A program made the translations under genes and the position numbers. Positions 1 through 10,015 of a DNA stretch of 64,000 bases are shown one piece after another. The notes under the pieces were generated by a model that was not told the origin of the DNA, did not search any database, and saw nothing but the letters and a program-made list of their open reading frames with translations. Origin of the DNA: Haloquadratum walsbyi J07HQW1 (GTDB lineage: Archaea > Halobacteriota > Halobacteria > Halobacteriales > Haloferacaceae); contig KE356560.1 in assembly GCA_000415965.1 (NCBI GenBank), positions 2,649,203 through 2,713,202 of the forward strand, written 5' to 3'. Numbering within the stretch: the first letter of the stretch is position 1; each line of letters starts with the position of its first letter.

Positions 1-864
1 AATCACGCCTGGTGCGTACACTGGTGCTCCCATCGCCACCTCCGCGGCTGCAGATGGAGCAATCGTGACTGTTGGCAGATGCCGAAGCGCACGCTCTGCA
101 GGGCTGATAACATCCTGAAGGTAGTCCGTCAGTGAGATTGAGTTGGGATCTATATCTGCGACGGCAATATCCTGCAGCAACGAGTACGTAGCGGTCGAAT
201 CATCCTGAGTCGTGTGTCTCTGTTCTTTGTCAGATTCGAATATCTCCTCAAGCGTGAATACAACAGCATCTGTCAGGTCAGCAGTTGAAACCAGGTTTAT
301 ATCAGAAAATGGTGTTGTCCCTGTACGCCGAAGGTCGCCCATGTGTCCGCCTGTCCCAACTGCAAGCCCAAGGTCATGACAGAGCTTTCGAATATAGGTG
401 CCACTCTCACAGCGAATACGCAAGAGCGCTTGTCGGGCAATTGAATCAACTTCGACAACATCGAGCGTTTCAATTGTCCGTGTTCGAAGGCGGCGTGAAA
501 CAGCACTTTTTCGGGGCGGTTTCTGATATATCACCCCCTCAAACGTCTCAGCGATGACCGACAGATTACTTGGAGGAGGTCCATGAAGCTCCAGCACTGC
601 CAGATATTCTTTGATCCCCTTGAGGAATACCGGTGCAAGTCGTGTTGCTTCACCAAGAAGAATCGGAAGACAACCTGTTACCTTTGGGTCAAGTGTCCCG
701 GCATGAGCAGCACGCTCGACACCAATGAGATCGCGAACCCATGCTGAGACCTGATGAGCAGATGGTCCCACAGGCTTGTCCAGATTTATTACCCCGAAGT
801 TGCAGACTCCTGCGAGCGAACGATTATCCGGGGATTGATGAAGTCGCGGTGACGTTTTTGTCAT
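1..864 (-). CDS. truB: tRNA pseudouridine synthase TruB/Cbf5 (3' end outside window)
   Basis: The 288 codons seen start at an ATG and run off the left edge without a stop. The product makes pseudouridine in tRNA and, as archaeal Cbf5, in rRNA guided by H/ACA RNPs. The family motif HAGTLDP lies at residues 54-60, and Asp59 is the expected catalytic residue. An NLDKP motif near residue 27 opens the catalytic fold. The C-terminal PUA domain expected of Cbf5 would be mostly beyond the edge. The gene lies 13 bp downstream of cmk on the same strand, the usual archaeal order adk-DUF106-cmk-cbf5. The archaeal context favours Cbf5 over bacterial TruB. Confidence 0.93.
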   Translation of the reverse strand, partial: MTKTSPRLHQSPDNRSLAGVCNFGVINLDKPVGPSAHQVSAWVRDLIGVERAAHAGTLDPKVTGCLPILLGEATRLAPVFLKGIKEYLAVLELHGPPPSNLSVIAETFEGVIYQKPPRKSAVSRRLRTRTIETLDVVEVDSIARQALLRIRCESGTYIRKLCHDLGLAVGTGGHMGDLRRTGTTPFSDINLVSTADLTDAVVFTLEEIFESDKEQRHTTQDDSTATYSLLQDIAVADIDPNSISLTDYLQDVISPAERALRHLPTVTIAPSAAAEVAMGAPVYAPGVI

Positions 865-877
865 CTATATGTTACAA

Positions 878-1456
878 TTAAAAGTCATACATAATATCCT
901 CAATTGGGAATCTTCCTTCATCCGCAGCAGGTTCATATGCTGCAATCGCTGCTTCAAGAATATCGGGAACTTCGGTCTTTGGCCATCGTGCAGTATTGAT
1001 TCTCACGTCATAGATGGAGTGATCATGAATGTCGATATTATAATAATTCCGGTATCGGAGTGCCTCACTTTCTTCGCGGGTGCGTGTTTCTTCTCGTGCT
1101 GTCGAGATTGATTTCCCTTCACGGTCCGCAATACGACCGGCGCGAACATTTAGCGGTGCATCTAACCAGACCCGGATATCTGCGGCATCACCGGCAAGCC
1201 ATCCGGCAAGTCGCGACTCCAAAAGAATGTCATCGCGTTCCAGGGCAATTGTTCGCAGTCGCTGGTCAAGATCACGGTCGATTTGATCATCGGTTTCTGC
1301 TTGTTGATTCAACTCAACAGCCGTTAATCCGCGCTCAGCTGCGAGTTCTCGAAAAATATCACCACCACTTACATGCTCAAGTCCAAATGTAGCCGCAAGC
1401 GTAGCCGCCGTCGTACTCTTGCCTGCACCGGGCGGACCAGAGACGGTCAACAACAT
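878..1456 (-). CDS. cmk: (d)CMP kinase
   Basis: This 192-residue P-loop kinase transfers phosphate from ATP to CMP or dCMP in pyrimidine nucleotide salvage and synthesis. The Walker A motif GPPGAGKST is at residues 7-15. The short archaeal form is followed by a helical NMP-binding part with the GGDIFRE segment near residue 31 and an acidic LAGWLAGD loop. It sits between the DUF106 gene and truB, so it is probably in the same transcription unit as truB (13 bp apart). A 714-bp non-coding stretch separates it from the DUF106 gene, wider than this operon normally allows. Confidence 0.93.
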   Translation of the reverse strand: MLLTVSGPPGAGKSTTAATLAATFGLEHVSGGDIFRELAAERGLTAVELNQQAETDDQIDRDLDQRLRTIALERDDILLESRLAGWLAGDAADIRVWLDAPLNVRAGRIADREGKSISTAREETRTREESEALRYRNYYNIDIHDHSIYDVRINTARWPKTEVPDILEAAIAAYEPAADEGRFPIEDIMYDF

Positions 1457-2170
1457 ACTATTGTTCGGTTGACCTGGGTAAAAGAGGTTGTCTTTGCGTA
1501 TAGTGCTAATCAGATTGCGTGTGTATAAATATTATATTAGCAATCTGTGTGAGTGTCGAAACTGGTCTTGTAACGCCACTCGGGATATCGAGTGGTGTCT
1601 GCGCTGGCATCGAGTCATTGTTGATATTGAGCGCTGTTTGAATCTTCTCACATTCACGCAGAGAAGTCCCAGCTTTGGCTCTCAGTCCATTCTCTCTGGG
1701 CCCTGATGCTGTGTCTTGTTCGTCTGAGCGCCATCAGCGCTCAGGTAGTTGTGAACGTTCCATTTTGTCGTCTGCTGTTGTTTCTACCGGTCTTCTCGGC
1801 GACTCATAATGATCCTGTGCGTGACACTTGTTCTCTTTCGGGAAATACGGTCAGTATACGGCAGTCATGACACTCATTTCATCCGAGAGAACTCACAGAG
1901 GGTACAGCTATGATGCCACTCATTTATCGTGTAAAATAGCAATTGCTCATCCTCTTTGAGACATGTGTCGTGTGATATGGTTGTGCGGTGATAATTCTCC
2001 GATATCACTGTGCTCACAGTTCTGTAATGGTGTTTCTGAGAGTTATCGTTTCCTGCCCTGCCGTCCCTACTTTCGCTCACGAGCGTTCGTTCGCTCGGCT
2101 CTTGATTAAAAAGCTCACTCGAAGTGAGTGACCCGATAGAGAGCACGTATGGTACTCTGACGGAAATAGG
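1457..2170. other. Long gene-free spacer inside a housekeeping block
   Basis: I see no convincing gene in this stretch. Short open frames on both strands lack family character. An 8-bp inverted repeat (CAGATTGC at 1511-1518 and its complement at 1540-1547) brackets a very AT-rich loop. A second symmetrical stretch, CACTCGAAGTGAGTG, lies near 2118. The spacer may be scar tissue of an old insertion. Confidence 0.5.
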
Positions 2171-3114
2171 TTAGTTAGCCGACGGAGAGATATCTATATT
2201 CAGGCTTTTGCGGATAATTTGAGTGAAGCCCATTGAGCAAAGGAAATACCAGACAATCCACGCTTGGATTGGGCCAAGCACGGAGTCAGTCCACGCGACT
2301 TCACCCACCAGTGGAAGGATGAGACTCCCGAGTGTGCCATGTGCTTCCGCGTTCGCACCAACGCCGATTGACCAGTACATCCACAGGAAAACAGGGATAG
2401 TTAGAAACATGATCCAAACCATCGGGCGGAACTGCTCTTTAAACATTCCAAGTTGATCGCCCATTGCATCCATCTGTTCGTCTTGGATTGCATCAAGGGC
2501 GTCATCATCTCCCTCTTCTTTTGCCTCTTTTCGTCGCTCCTGAATTTCCTTCATACGCGATTGATACGCAGACATCTTTTCCATGTCCATCAGATTCGCC
2601 TGGAGTAGTGTTGAGTACAGTCCTGTGGCGAGTGCAAGGATCATCACAACCGCATAAAATGGAAGCAACTCCTGGAGAGGACCAAGTGGGACATCCATTA
2701 CATTGCCAATCAAATCACGAAGTGGTTTCCATGAGTATCCGACGAATAATCCAATTGTAAGAACCCCAGCAGCCTTATCATACGTTGACCACGAGGATTC
2801 ATCATCATCAACCTCAGTCTCAAGTGCGACGGTTGAATCAGTACCAGTACTGGTACTGTACTGCTACTGCTAGAGTCGTCTGTCTCAAGTCCTGACTCTG
2901 TTGCGGTCCGATCAGCAAGTCGAAATCCTTCCTCGCCTTCGACGAGAACGCCGGTTTCGATAAGTCGACCCCATCGTCCTGATGAAAGTTCATCTTTGAC
3001 ATCAACCCATTTGACATCACCATCATCGGCTCGGTCAAGGACAATCTCAACCGCTGCACGCATCCCGTCATCACCAGCGACGAGATCACGCACCTTCGAT
3101 TCGATTCGTGGCAT
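2171..3114 (-). pseudogene. EMC3/DUF106 (YidC-like) membrane protein, frameshifted
   Basis: Two reading frames together make one haloarchaeal DUF106 protein of about 310 residues. The N-terminal part (from the ATG at 3114, starting MPRIESKVRDL) is a soluble domain ending in a run of serines. The C-terminal part, in another frame from about 2830 down to 2171, carries WSTYDKAAG, then GLFVGYSWKPLRD, three hydrophobic segments and a charged coiled loop with KEIQERRKEAKE. DUF106 proteins belong to the Oxa1/YidC/EMC3 insertase superfamily and are thought to help insert membrane proteins. The frames must join downstream (in gene direction) of a stop codon at 2866-2864. The natural join lies in a 20-bp perfect palindrome at 2839-2858. 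It may be a real mutation, a recoding site or an assembly error; the C-terminal part shows no other decay. Confidence 0.8.
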
Positions 3115-3174
3115 TTATCGAGTATAATGAGTCGGCAGTAATGAAGCTTGTAGTCTTAACTCCTGTACTGTGTA

Positions 3175-3813
3175 TTATGAATCAATCACGTCGACGATTG
3201 AGTCAAAAACATCATCAGGTGTGGTTTCGCCATTGACTGTGAGTAACGTCCCCTTCTGTCGATAATGCTCAACGACTGGTTCTGTGTTTTCTTCATAGAC
3301 GCGAAGTCGATCACGAACCGTTTCCTCGGTATCATCATCGCGCTGTGTGAGCGTTGCACCGCATTCATCACAGATGCCTGTCTCAGCGGGTGGTTCGAAT
3401 TCGACATGATAAGTCGCTCCGCATTCTGAGCACACGCGTCGTCCAGTGAGTCGGTCAACGAGTTCTTCTTCGCTAACTGATAATAAAATTGCAGCGTCAA
3501 GGTCGGTGATTGATGAGAGCACCTCGGCTTGTTCGATATTTCGAGGGTACCCATCGAGCACATACCCATCGGCACTCGACAGAGCTTCTTCGACAATTTT
3601 ATTCACAACTGCATCAGGGACGAGTTCGCCCGCATCCATGTACGCACCTGGGGTATCATACTCAGTATCCATCTCAGAGATATCCATTTGCTTGTTTGCT
3701 CGCAGTGCGTCGCCAGTGGTGACGTGGTCGAGATCAAACTCCTCAGCAAGTCGTTTCGATTGTGTTCCCTTTCCGGCGCCTGGGGGACCGAGGAGTAAGA
3801 TATGTTTCTCCAT
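3175..3813 (-). CDS. adk: Adenylate kinase with zinc-type LID
   Basis: This 212-residue enzyme converts ATP and AMP to two ADP. Glycine-rich GPPGAGKGT follows directly after the start MEKHILLL, and the NMP-binding part has VTTGDALR. The LID domain has two CxxC pairs (CSECG and CDECG) that would hold a zinc ion, as in many archaeal and Gram-positive enzymes. I chose the ATG at 3813 because the P-loop must begin within the first ten residues; the frame is open for 120 codons upstream but that part has no family character. It is separated by 60 bp from the DUF106 gene on the same strand. Confidence 0.95.
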   Translation of the reverse strand: MEKHILLLGPPGAGKGTQSKRLAEEFDLDHVTTGDALRANKQMDISEMDTEYDTPGAYMDAGELVPDAVVNKIVEEALSSADGYVLDGYPRNIEQAEVLSSITDLDAAILLSVSEEELVDRLTGRRVCSECGATYHVEFEPPAETGICDECGATLTQRDDDTEETVRDRLRVYEENTEPVVEHYRQKGTLLTVNGETTPDDVFDSIVDVIDS

Positions 3814-3991
3814 ACTGGATATCTGTCTCTCCCCGTATAACATTGAAGATATGTCGCTGGTGTACGAATGAACACAACAGAGATTATGACTGAGCGAATA
3901 ATCTGTTATGCATGTGAGCGAATGCATATCAGACATATCGTCTGTCGCAGAGTGATCACAGACACAATGATCAATTCCATACATAAACGAT

Positions 3992-4396
3992 ATGACGCGA
4001 TTTGATGCAGAAACACCACAAGAGCGCAGGACGCTCTTTGCTGAGGCGGTCACAGCACACCGCGAGCGGGCAAGCGCATTTATGACGCTTGAGGCTGATT
4101 CTCGATCAAGCGCAAGTGATGAAACTGAGGAAGTGCCTGCACCATGGATCCAATTTGCTGAAAATATGTTCAATCTCGATGTGACAGACTCCGAACTTGA
4201 GCAGGTCCATACACTCGTGAGTGAGTTTCCTGAGTTTCGAGTTGACCAACTGGAATCGCCGGAGGACGCTGAAGCGACGAATGTACGGATTACTGCCCGC
4301 TCTGATGCAAATCGCCTTGCAGCATTTGCTGATCGAGTCTTTATTGAGGTATATAACTGTCCGGATGAGTATCAGGCATGGGTGACTGCGATTTGA
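3992..4396 (+). CDS. Conserved haloarchaeal hypothetical protein
   Basis: This 134-residue acidic soluble protein starts MTRFDAETP and has no membrane segment or signal peptide. I recognise it only as a haloarchaeal protein without a known domain; it is divergent from adk with 178 bp between the two starts. Its stop codon TGA sits inside the sequence TTGAC, and a TnpB-element end begins at that point, so the mobile element has inserted exactly at the 3' end of the gene. The last residues (QAWVTAI) may or may not be the original C terminus. Confidence 0.75.
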   Translation: MTRFDAETPQERRTLFAEAVTAHRERASAFMTLEADSRSSASDETEEVPAPWIQFAENMFNLDVTDSELEQVHTLVSEFPEFRVDQLESPEDAEATNVRITARSDANRLAAFADRVFIEVYNCPDEYQAWVTAI

Positions 4397-4879
4397 CTTC
4401 CTCCTCCGACTGAACTCGTTGGATTCCCCTGTGGGTAATCGAGCCAGTTGATCACCCGACTGTGAACAGGCGGGTTTGTCGACGCTTAGTCGATTAAGTG
4501 AGTATGACCGTCCTACAAAGTCACTGAGTATCTAACATGCTTTGTTGCATTCCCAGCCCGTTCCCTCTCGGGATACGTCCCTGTGGCGTCCAGCACGGAG
4601 GGCAGCGGGTCAAGCCATCGACTTTTCTTGTGATTGCAGTCGGTTCTACGTTCTAGGTACCTCAGTGTGTGGTTTTAAGTTATACTCATCACCACGCCGT
4701 TGCACGGTGTCAGAACCACACTCTGGACACTGGCTGCTCGAATCTGTCTCGCTCATCTCAGTAATGATGATTCCAGCATCGCCGAGCATGAATTTGATTC
4801 GCTCGACAAGTTGTCTGTGGTTGCAAAACACCGCAATTGCATCATAGACTGGTGAGATTAGCCCAACAATTGAGCCCAA
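4394..4879 (-). mobile_element. Remnant of an IS200/IS605-type (TnpB) element
   Basis: On the minus strand a 77-codon frame (4879-4646) resembles the C-terminal part of TnpB: a VERIKFMLGDAGI stretch leads into CPECG and RRGDE, as in the TnpB zinc finger. Stop codons follow, but gene-like residues continue in frame to about 4545. The expected 3' end of such an element, a palindrome with GGAGGAGG and an outer GTCAA, appears at 4420-4392 (read on the minus strand). The N-terminal two thirds and the second CxxC are lost, so this is dead. The family assignment rests on the zinc finger plus the element end. Confidence 0.6.
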
Positions 4880-5600
4880 GATATTAGTCTATTTTGTGTG
4901 TAGCCGGTCTTATCAGCATACACAGTGGCTTCCAAAATGTATAGGAATCATCAATTCAATAGTTTCATCGTGATATCTTGTTCTGTGACAGGACTCGATG
5001 AGTCTGGAGATTCTCGTTCAATGGATGAGTTGAGACCGTACACATGCCTAATATGACTGAAGTGACAGTGACGGTGATGGTGACGTCGATATTGAACCAA
5101 TATTCGGATATCACCCATGCAATTGTTGCAAGTCCGGGTGATGTCTTCCACAATCAAGGAATTCCGGTATCTTCCTTCAAGTAGAAAGCAACATGGAGGG
5201 ACAGCAATAGTCTCGATATATTCAAACAATCGTACGATTCGACAGACAACGTGGTAATTGAACAGTATAAAGACATCACAGCGAAGACGCTTCGACAATC
5301 GCACACGCTCATGAGTAAGAGTGTGGTTATAATTGAACGATGGTTTTCTTACATGATCAACCTGACCAAGCTTGTGCAAGCGGTGATAAGTAATACCAAT
5401 ACGGTGGGAATATCATTTTACTCGCGTGATAGTAATCAGTTGCCAGTGACATGTCTCATCGGCAGGAATCTCAAATTATCACCGATGATAGCCCCCCGCT
5501 GGTCGGTCGTGATTCTCAATCAGGTATTTCACCACGCTCGCGTATCAATCAAAGAACGTACTTTTGATAATAATGATAGGTATTAGGAGGGCGGCGACCA
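4880..5600. other. Gene-free spacer
   Basis: No credible gene was found. Open frames on both strands between 4950 and 5590 overlap each other, are rich in His and Cys, and have no family character. A short run of GTGACGGTGATGGTGACG-like repeats lies near 5065-5090. The first part may be leftover DNA of the element ending at 4879. Confidence 0.5.
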
Positions 5601-7818
5601 GTGAGTGACGATACTGAACTTGCGAAGGACCTCGGTCCGCTCGCTGCGCTCACGATTGGAGTTGGGACGATGGTTGGCGCTGGAATCTTTGTCCTTCCGG
5701 GACCAGCGGTTGCACAAGCTGGACCGCTGGCCGTTGGAGCATTTGCTCTTGGCGGAATAATCGCATTATTTACAGCATTATCAGCATCGGAACTTGGCAC
5801 GGCGATGCCACGCTCCGGCGGTGCATATTATTATATCAACCATGCACTTGGTCCACTGTTTGGAAGTATTGCTGGCTGGGGCAACTGGATGGGGCTGGCG
5901 TTTGCCTCAGCCTTCTACATGACAGGATTCGGAGAATATATTACAACATTCCTTCCGGTCCCAAGCGTTAATCTCGCTTTCGGCGGTCAAGTTAGTTGCG
6001 CTTGCTGGTGCCGGGTTATTTATTTTTATCAATTATATTGGTGCAAAAGAGACCGGTCGACTTCAGAATATAATTGTAATTACGCTTATAAGCATTCTTG
6101 CCGTGTTTACCTGTATCGGACTTCTCAATGCAGATATCTCAAAGGTTCGACCAGTCGTTCCACCAGATCGTGGAGTAAGCCCACTGTTGCCGGTGACCGG
6201 ACTCATCTTCGTTTCATATCTCGGGTTTGTCCAGATCACATCCGTGGCTGAGGAGATTCAAGATCCTGGACGGAATCTTCCACGTGCAGTCATCGGAAGC
6301 GTGGCAATCGTAACATCAGTGTATGTATTCGTGCTATTGACGATCCTTGCAGTAGTTGATAATAGCCTTATTGCCAACAATGCCACCGCAGTTGTCGATG
6401 TTGCACGGCAGCTTATCGGTCCCATTGGGGCAGCGGCAATGCTCTTTGGCGGGCTTTTGGCAACTGCATCAAGCGCAAATGCATCCATTCTCGCCTCATC
6501 ACGAATCAATTTTGCAATGGGACGTGATAGTATCATCACAGCATCACTCAATAAGATTCATCCACGGTTTGAAACACCATATCGTTCTATCGGGATCACC
6601 GGCGCGTTTATTATCGGATTTATACTCATCGCAGATGTTGAGACGCTTGCAACAGCCGGAAGTGTTCTTCATCTTATAATCTATGGTCTTTTGAATATTG
6701 CGTTGATCATCATGCGCGTTGCTGATCCGGCATCATATCAGCCAGTATATCATGTTCCATTATATCCTGTTGTCCCACTGATTGGTGTTATCACTTCATT
6801 TACTCTTATTGGCTTTTTCAACCTCACTATCATCAGTCTCGCTGTTGGATTCGTTCTTTTTGCGACACTCTGGTATTTTGTGTATGCACGACAACACGCT
6901 ACGAAGCAGGGAGTGCTTGGAAAATACATCCTTAGACAATCAGAACGACTTCCAGACGCCGCTGTCTCGGCAGCGACAACTGTCCAACCGGATGGAGGTG
7001 ATTATCGGGTGCTCGTACCGGTTGCAGATCCTGATACTGAGACCAATCTCATTAGACTCGCAAGTGCGATTGCTGAGACGTACAGTGGCACTGTGATTGC
7101 AGTTCACATTGAGCAGGTCCCAGATCAGACCGCTCTCGAATCTGCAAAACAAACACTAGATACCCCAGAATCGGACGAGCTACTCTCAACAGCACAGGAT
7201 GACGCTGCAGCCTTTGACGTTGATATTGAAACGCACACTGTTTTATCACATCAAGAACTTGAGGCTGTGTTCGATGCTGTCGAGACATATGGCGCAGACT
7301 TGACGGTCATGGGTTGGGGATCAAATATTCAACGAGTCCCAGGTCGGGCAGAAAGCGCGATTGATGAACTCTTCAGTTCACCACCTGCTGATTTTCTCGT
7401 TGTCAAGGATCGTGGATTCAATCCAGAGCAGATTCTCGTGCCAACAGCTGGTGGTCCAGACTCAGAACTCGCAGCCGGTGTCGCTGCAACACTGACTGAG
7501 GCGTACGGAACGCATGTATCGCTACTGCATGTTGCTGATGACGCTGCAAGTGGGCGTGAATTTCTTGAATCGTGGGCTGAGGATCATAATCTGAGCGATG
7601 CCGAATTACGAGTCGAAACAGGAAGTGTCGAAACAGCAATCAAACAGCATGCAACAGACGCATCAATGCTCATCGTTGGGGCGAGCGAGCGTGGTCTTCT
7701 CTCACGGCTCACACGAGAGACAGTGATTGAGCAAGTGCTTGACGAAGTGGAATGCTCTGTATTATTAGCACAACAAGCAGACCAACGAACGTTCTGGCAG
7801 CGACTTCTCAGACGATGA
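5601..7818 (+). pseudogene. APC-family permease with two C-terminal UspA domains, one frameshift
   Basis: The GTG at 5601 lies about 10 bp after GGAGGG. The first frame encodes the start of an APC transporter: TIGVGTMVGAGIFVLPG is the glycine-rich TM1 break, then TM2 and TM3. Near 5960-5985 the frame must shift by +1, after which VKLVALAGAGLFIF and the rest of about 12 membrane helices continue without a gap. From about 6990 come two universal-stress-protein domains; the second ends with the ATP-type motif VGASERGL. The joined protein has about 739 residues and is a probable cationic or neutral amino acid importer with a cytoplasmic regulatory tail. Only one base separates the frames, so the mutation is recent or an error. 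Confidence 0.82.
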
Positions 7819-7964
7819 TCACATTACTATGGGTTATGCAGTTATCTTGAGGGGTGAGGAAACACACGAGCGTAGCATCCGCTTCACAGACTGGCATCTC
7901 CTCAACGGCGGGAGATCACCGATGGTATAATAGTATATCTTTATGGATTATTTCTAGTCAATAC

Positions 7965-8909
7965 ATGCACATAGATGCGCAGATTGATCTTGGAGTTGGT
8001 CCCGAAGATGTTGGATTGAGTGACGATGATATTCAACTCAGATCAGAATTACTTGACGTGGGCGATGTGATCTTACATTGTGTCATTGCTGGACCGCCGG
8101 ATGGCGATGTCGTCTTACTTTTACATGGGTTTCCCGAGTTCTGGTATGAATGGTATGAGTATATTCTTCCACTGGCGACCGCAGGCTATCGTGTCGTCGT
8201 TCCCGATCAACGCGGATATCATCGGAGTGAGCGTCCTGATGCAATCTCGGCATACCATCCGGATGCACTGGCGACAGATGTCTGTGGGATAATTGATAAC
8301 ATAGGCGCAAAAAAAGCACATATCGTCGGACACGATTGGGGTGCATTTGTTGCATGGTGGGTGGCACTTCATCATCCGGCGCGTCTTCAGACACTCTCAG
8401 TGATTAATGTCCCACATCCGACAGCATTCAAACAAACTCTCTGGCGAAACCCCAAGCAGGTACTCCGAAGTTGGTATATTGGATTGTTTCAACTCCCTCG
8501 GGTACCCGAGGCGATTGCACGGGTTGGGAACTGGCGGAGTGTCACGGCGATGATGCAACGGTCAAGTCACGAGGGGACATTTGATGCGACTGATTTCGAG
8601 CGCTATCGAACTGCATGGGCACTCGATGGGGCATATGAGGCGATGATTAATTGGTATCGGGCAGTCGTTCGAGCGAATCCACAACCAGTACAGACACAGA
8701 TCAATGCACCGACACTGCTGTTGTGGGGTGCACAGGATAGATTCCTGACCCGTTCACTCGCTGATGCAAGCGCGCAGTACTGTACACACAGTGAAGTTGT
8801 TATGTTTGAACAGGCAACACACTGGGTTCCACATGAGGAGCAGACCCACGTTCAAACCCAACTCCTTGATCACTTCAGTGCTACTCACGACATCGCAGAA
8901 AGAACGTGA
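7965..8909 (+). CDS. Alpha/beta hydrolase, epoxide-hydrolase-like
   Basis: This 314-residue soluble enzyme has HGFPEFW at residues 54-60 (oxyanion-hole region) and GHDWGA at 122-127. Asp124 as nucleophile is typical of epoxide hydrolases and haloalkane dehalogenases, not Ser esterases. GAQDRF and ATHWVPHE near the C terminus give the acid and the base. NWYRA in the lid could supply the tyrosine that activates an epoxide. The ATG at 7965 is preferred to the upstream frame start because the family-like sequence begins there and a TTTATGG box lies about 25 bp before it. The substrate is unknown. It is 147 bp from the permease gene and may be independent of it. Confidence 0.88.
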   Translation: MHIDAQIDLGVGPEDVGLSDDDIQLRSELLDVGDVILHCVIAGPPDGDVVLLLHGFPEFWYEWYEYILPLATAGYRVVVPDQRGYHRSERPDAISAYHPDALATDVCGIIDNIGAKKAHIVGHDWGAFVAWWVALHHPARLQTLSVINVPHPTAFKQTLWRNPKQVLRSWYIGLFQLPRVPEAIARVGNWRSVTAMMQRSSHEGTFDATDFERYRTAWALDGAYEAMINWYRAVVRANPQPVQTQINAPTLLLWGAQDRFLTRSLADASAQYCTHSEVVMFEQATHWVPHEEQTHVQTQLLDHFSATHDIAERT

Positions 8910-9120
8910 CACTCATATGAGTTGAATCAATCAAAACCCAAGTGATTCAGATGGGTTCGATTTGTCTCCGCAGATCATCATAACGGTGAGGTGATACTTT
9001 TCATTAGTTATCCACCCCTGAACAGTTGTGCTCCAGCGTGGAGGTTTCAATAATTTTACTCCGACGCAGACCGAATCGGCGTATCATTTCGAGAATGCAT
9101 AAAACACCGCTGTGGAGCAA

Positions 9121-9861
9121 TCACCACTCAAGCACTGCACGATCACGCCAGAAATGACCGCGAGGGGATCCAGGGCGAAAACGACAGAGCCATGTCGGGG
9201 TTTCAGCTCCGGTCTCAATACTTCTGTCAGCCTCGGGACCACCCATGTCGGTCCGAACCCATCCCGGACACACAGAATTCGCTATGAGACCATCTGACCC
9301 GTATTCACCGTCAAGATACGCTGTCAACCCATTAAGACCACTTTTTGACACACGATAGGCTGGATTGCCGCCAGATTGGTCTCGTGAGAGCATTCCAAGA
9401 GCAGAGCCAACATTGACGACACGACCACCGTCATTCTGTAACAATAGTGGGACAGTGTGTTTACACACAAGCATCGGACCACGGAGGTTCGTTGAGAGCG
9501 TCCGGTCAATATCGTTGATCGACTCGGAGACGATATCACCGTCACCACCACCGATACCGGCGTTATTCACGACGATATCGAGTCGTCCGGCAGTGCTGAA
9601 TATCTCATCTGCAGCATCCGCAATTTCGCCAGATTGAGTGACATCGACGAGAAGATGTTCCCAGGAATCTGGAATCTCATGCGTAATTGATCGTGTTGCC
9701 GCAAAAATAGTCGCACCGAGTTCATGGAGATTCTCAGCAATCTGCCGACCAAGACCGCGATTAGCGCCGGTAACGACTGCGACTTGTCCATCAAGGGAAT
9801 CATAAAGCGATGGCTCGGAGATAGCCGTAGAATCACTACTGTTTGTGGGGGTTGCGGGCAT
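9121..9861 (-). CDS. Short-chain dehydrogenase/reductase
   Basis: This 246-residue classical SDR has the cofactor motif TGANRGLG at residues 31-38, NNAG at 99-102, Ser153, and YRVSK with Tyr169 and Lys173. An Arg after the second glycine position leaves NAD versus NADP open. The C-terminal FRPGSPRGHFWRDR is shared by haloarchaeal members, as I remember them. The first 20 residues are a Ser/Thr-rich leader ahead of the Rossmann fold. The substrate cannot be told. It converges with the hydrolase gene, leaving a 211-bp spacer in which I see nothing. Confidence 0.88.
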   Translation of the reverse strand: MPATPTNSSDSTAISEPSLYDSLDGQVAVVTGANRGLGRQIAENLHELGATIFAATRSITHEIPDSWEHLLVDVTQSGEIADAADEIFSTAGRLDIVVNNAGIGGGDGDIVSESINDIDRTLSTNLRGPMLVCKHTVPLLLQNDGGRVVNVGSALGMLSRDQSGGNPAYRVSKSGLNGLTAYLDGEYGSDGLIANSVCPGWVRTDMGGPEADRSIETGAETPTWLCRFRPGSPRGHFWRDRAVLEW

Positions 9862-10015
9862 TATGATAATAAATGGTTGATTTGATAAGGGCGTTCTGCT
9901 CTACCGTCGGTGTCGGTGTCAACTCGAATCATGACAGTCTTTCATTAATCAAGCGAACTCCCTAGCATCTCAGCACCGATATGATTGTATGAGGGCGCCA
10001 GAGTATGCTGTGACG

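Noticed and set aside
285..557. Plus-strand open frame in the truB region
   Set aside because: It is the mirror of the clearly conserved truB frame and has no start or family support.
1874..2146. 90-codon minus-strand frame in the first spacer
   Set aside because: No domain, odd composition and a hairpin-like start region; no better than chance.
4951..5586. Overlapping frames of 111 and 142 codons on opposite strands
   Set aside because: Each is the mirror of the other, rich in His/Cys/Arg, with no family character.
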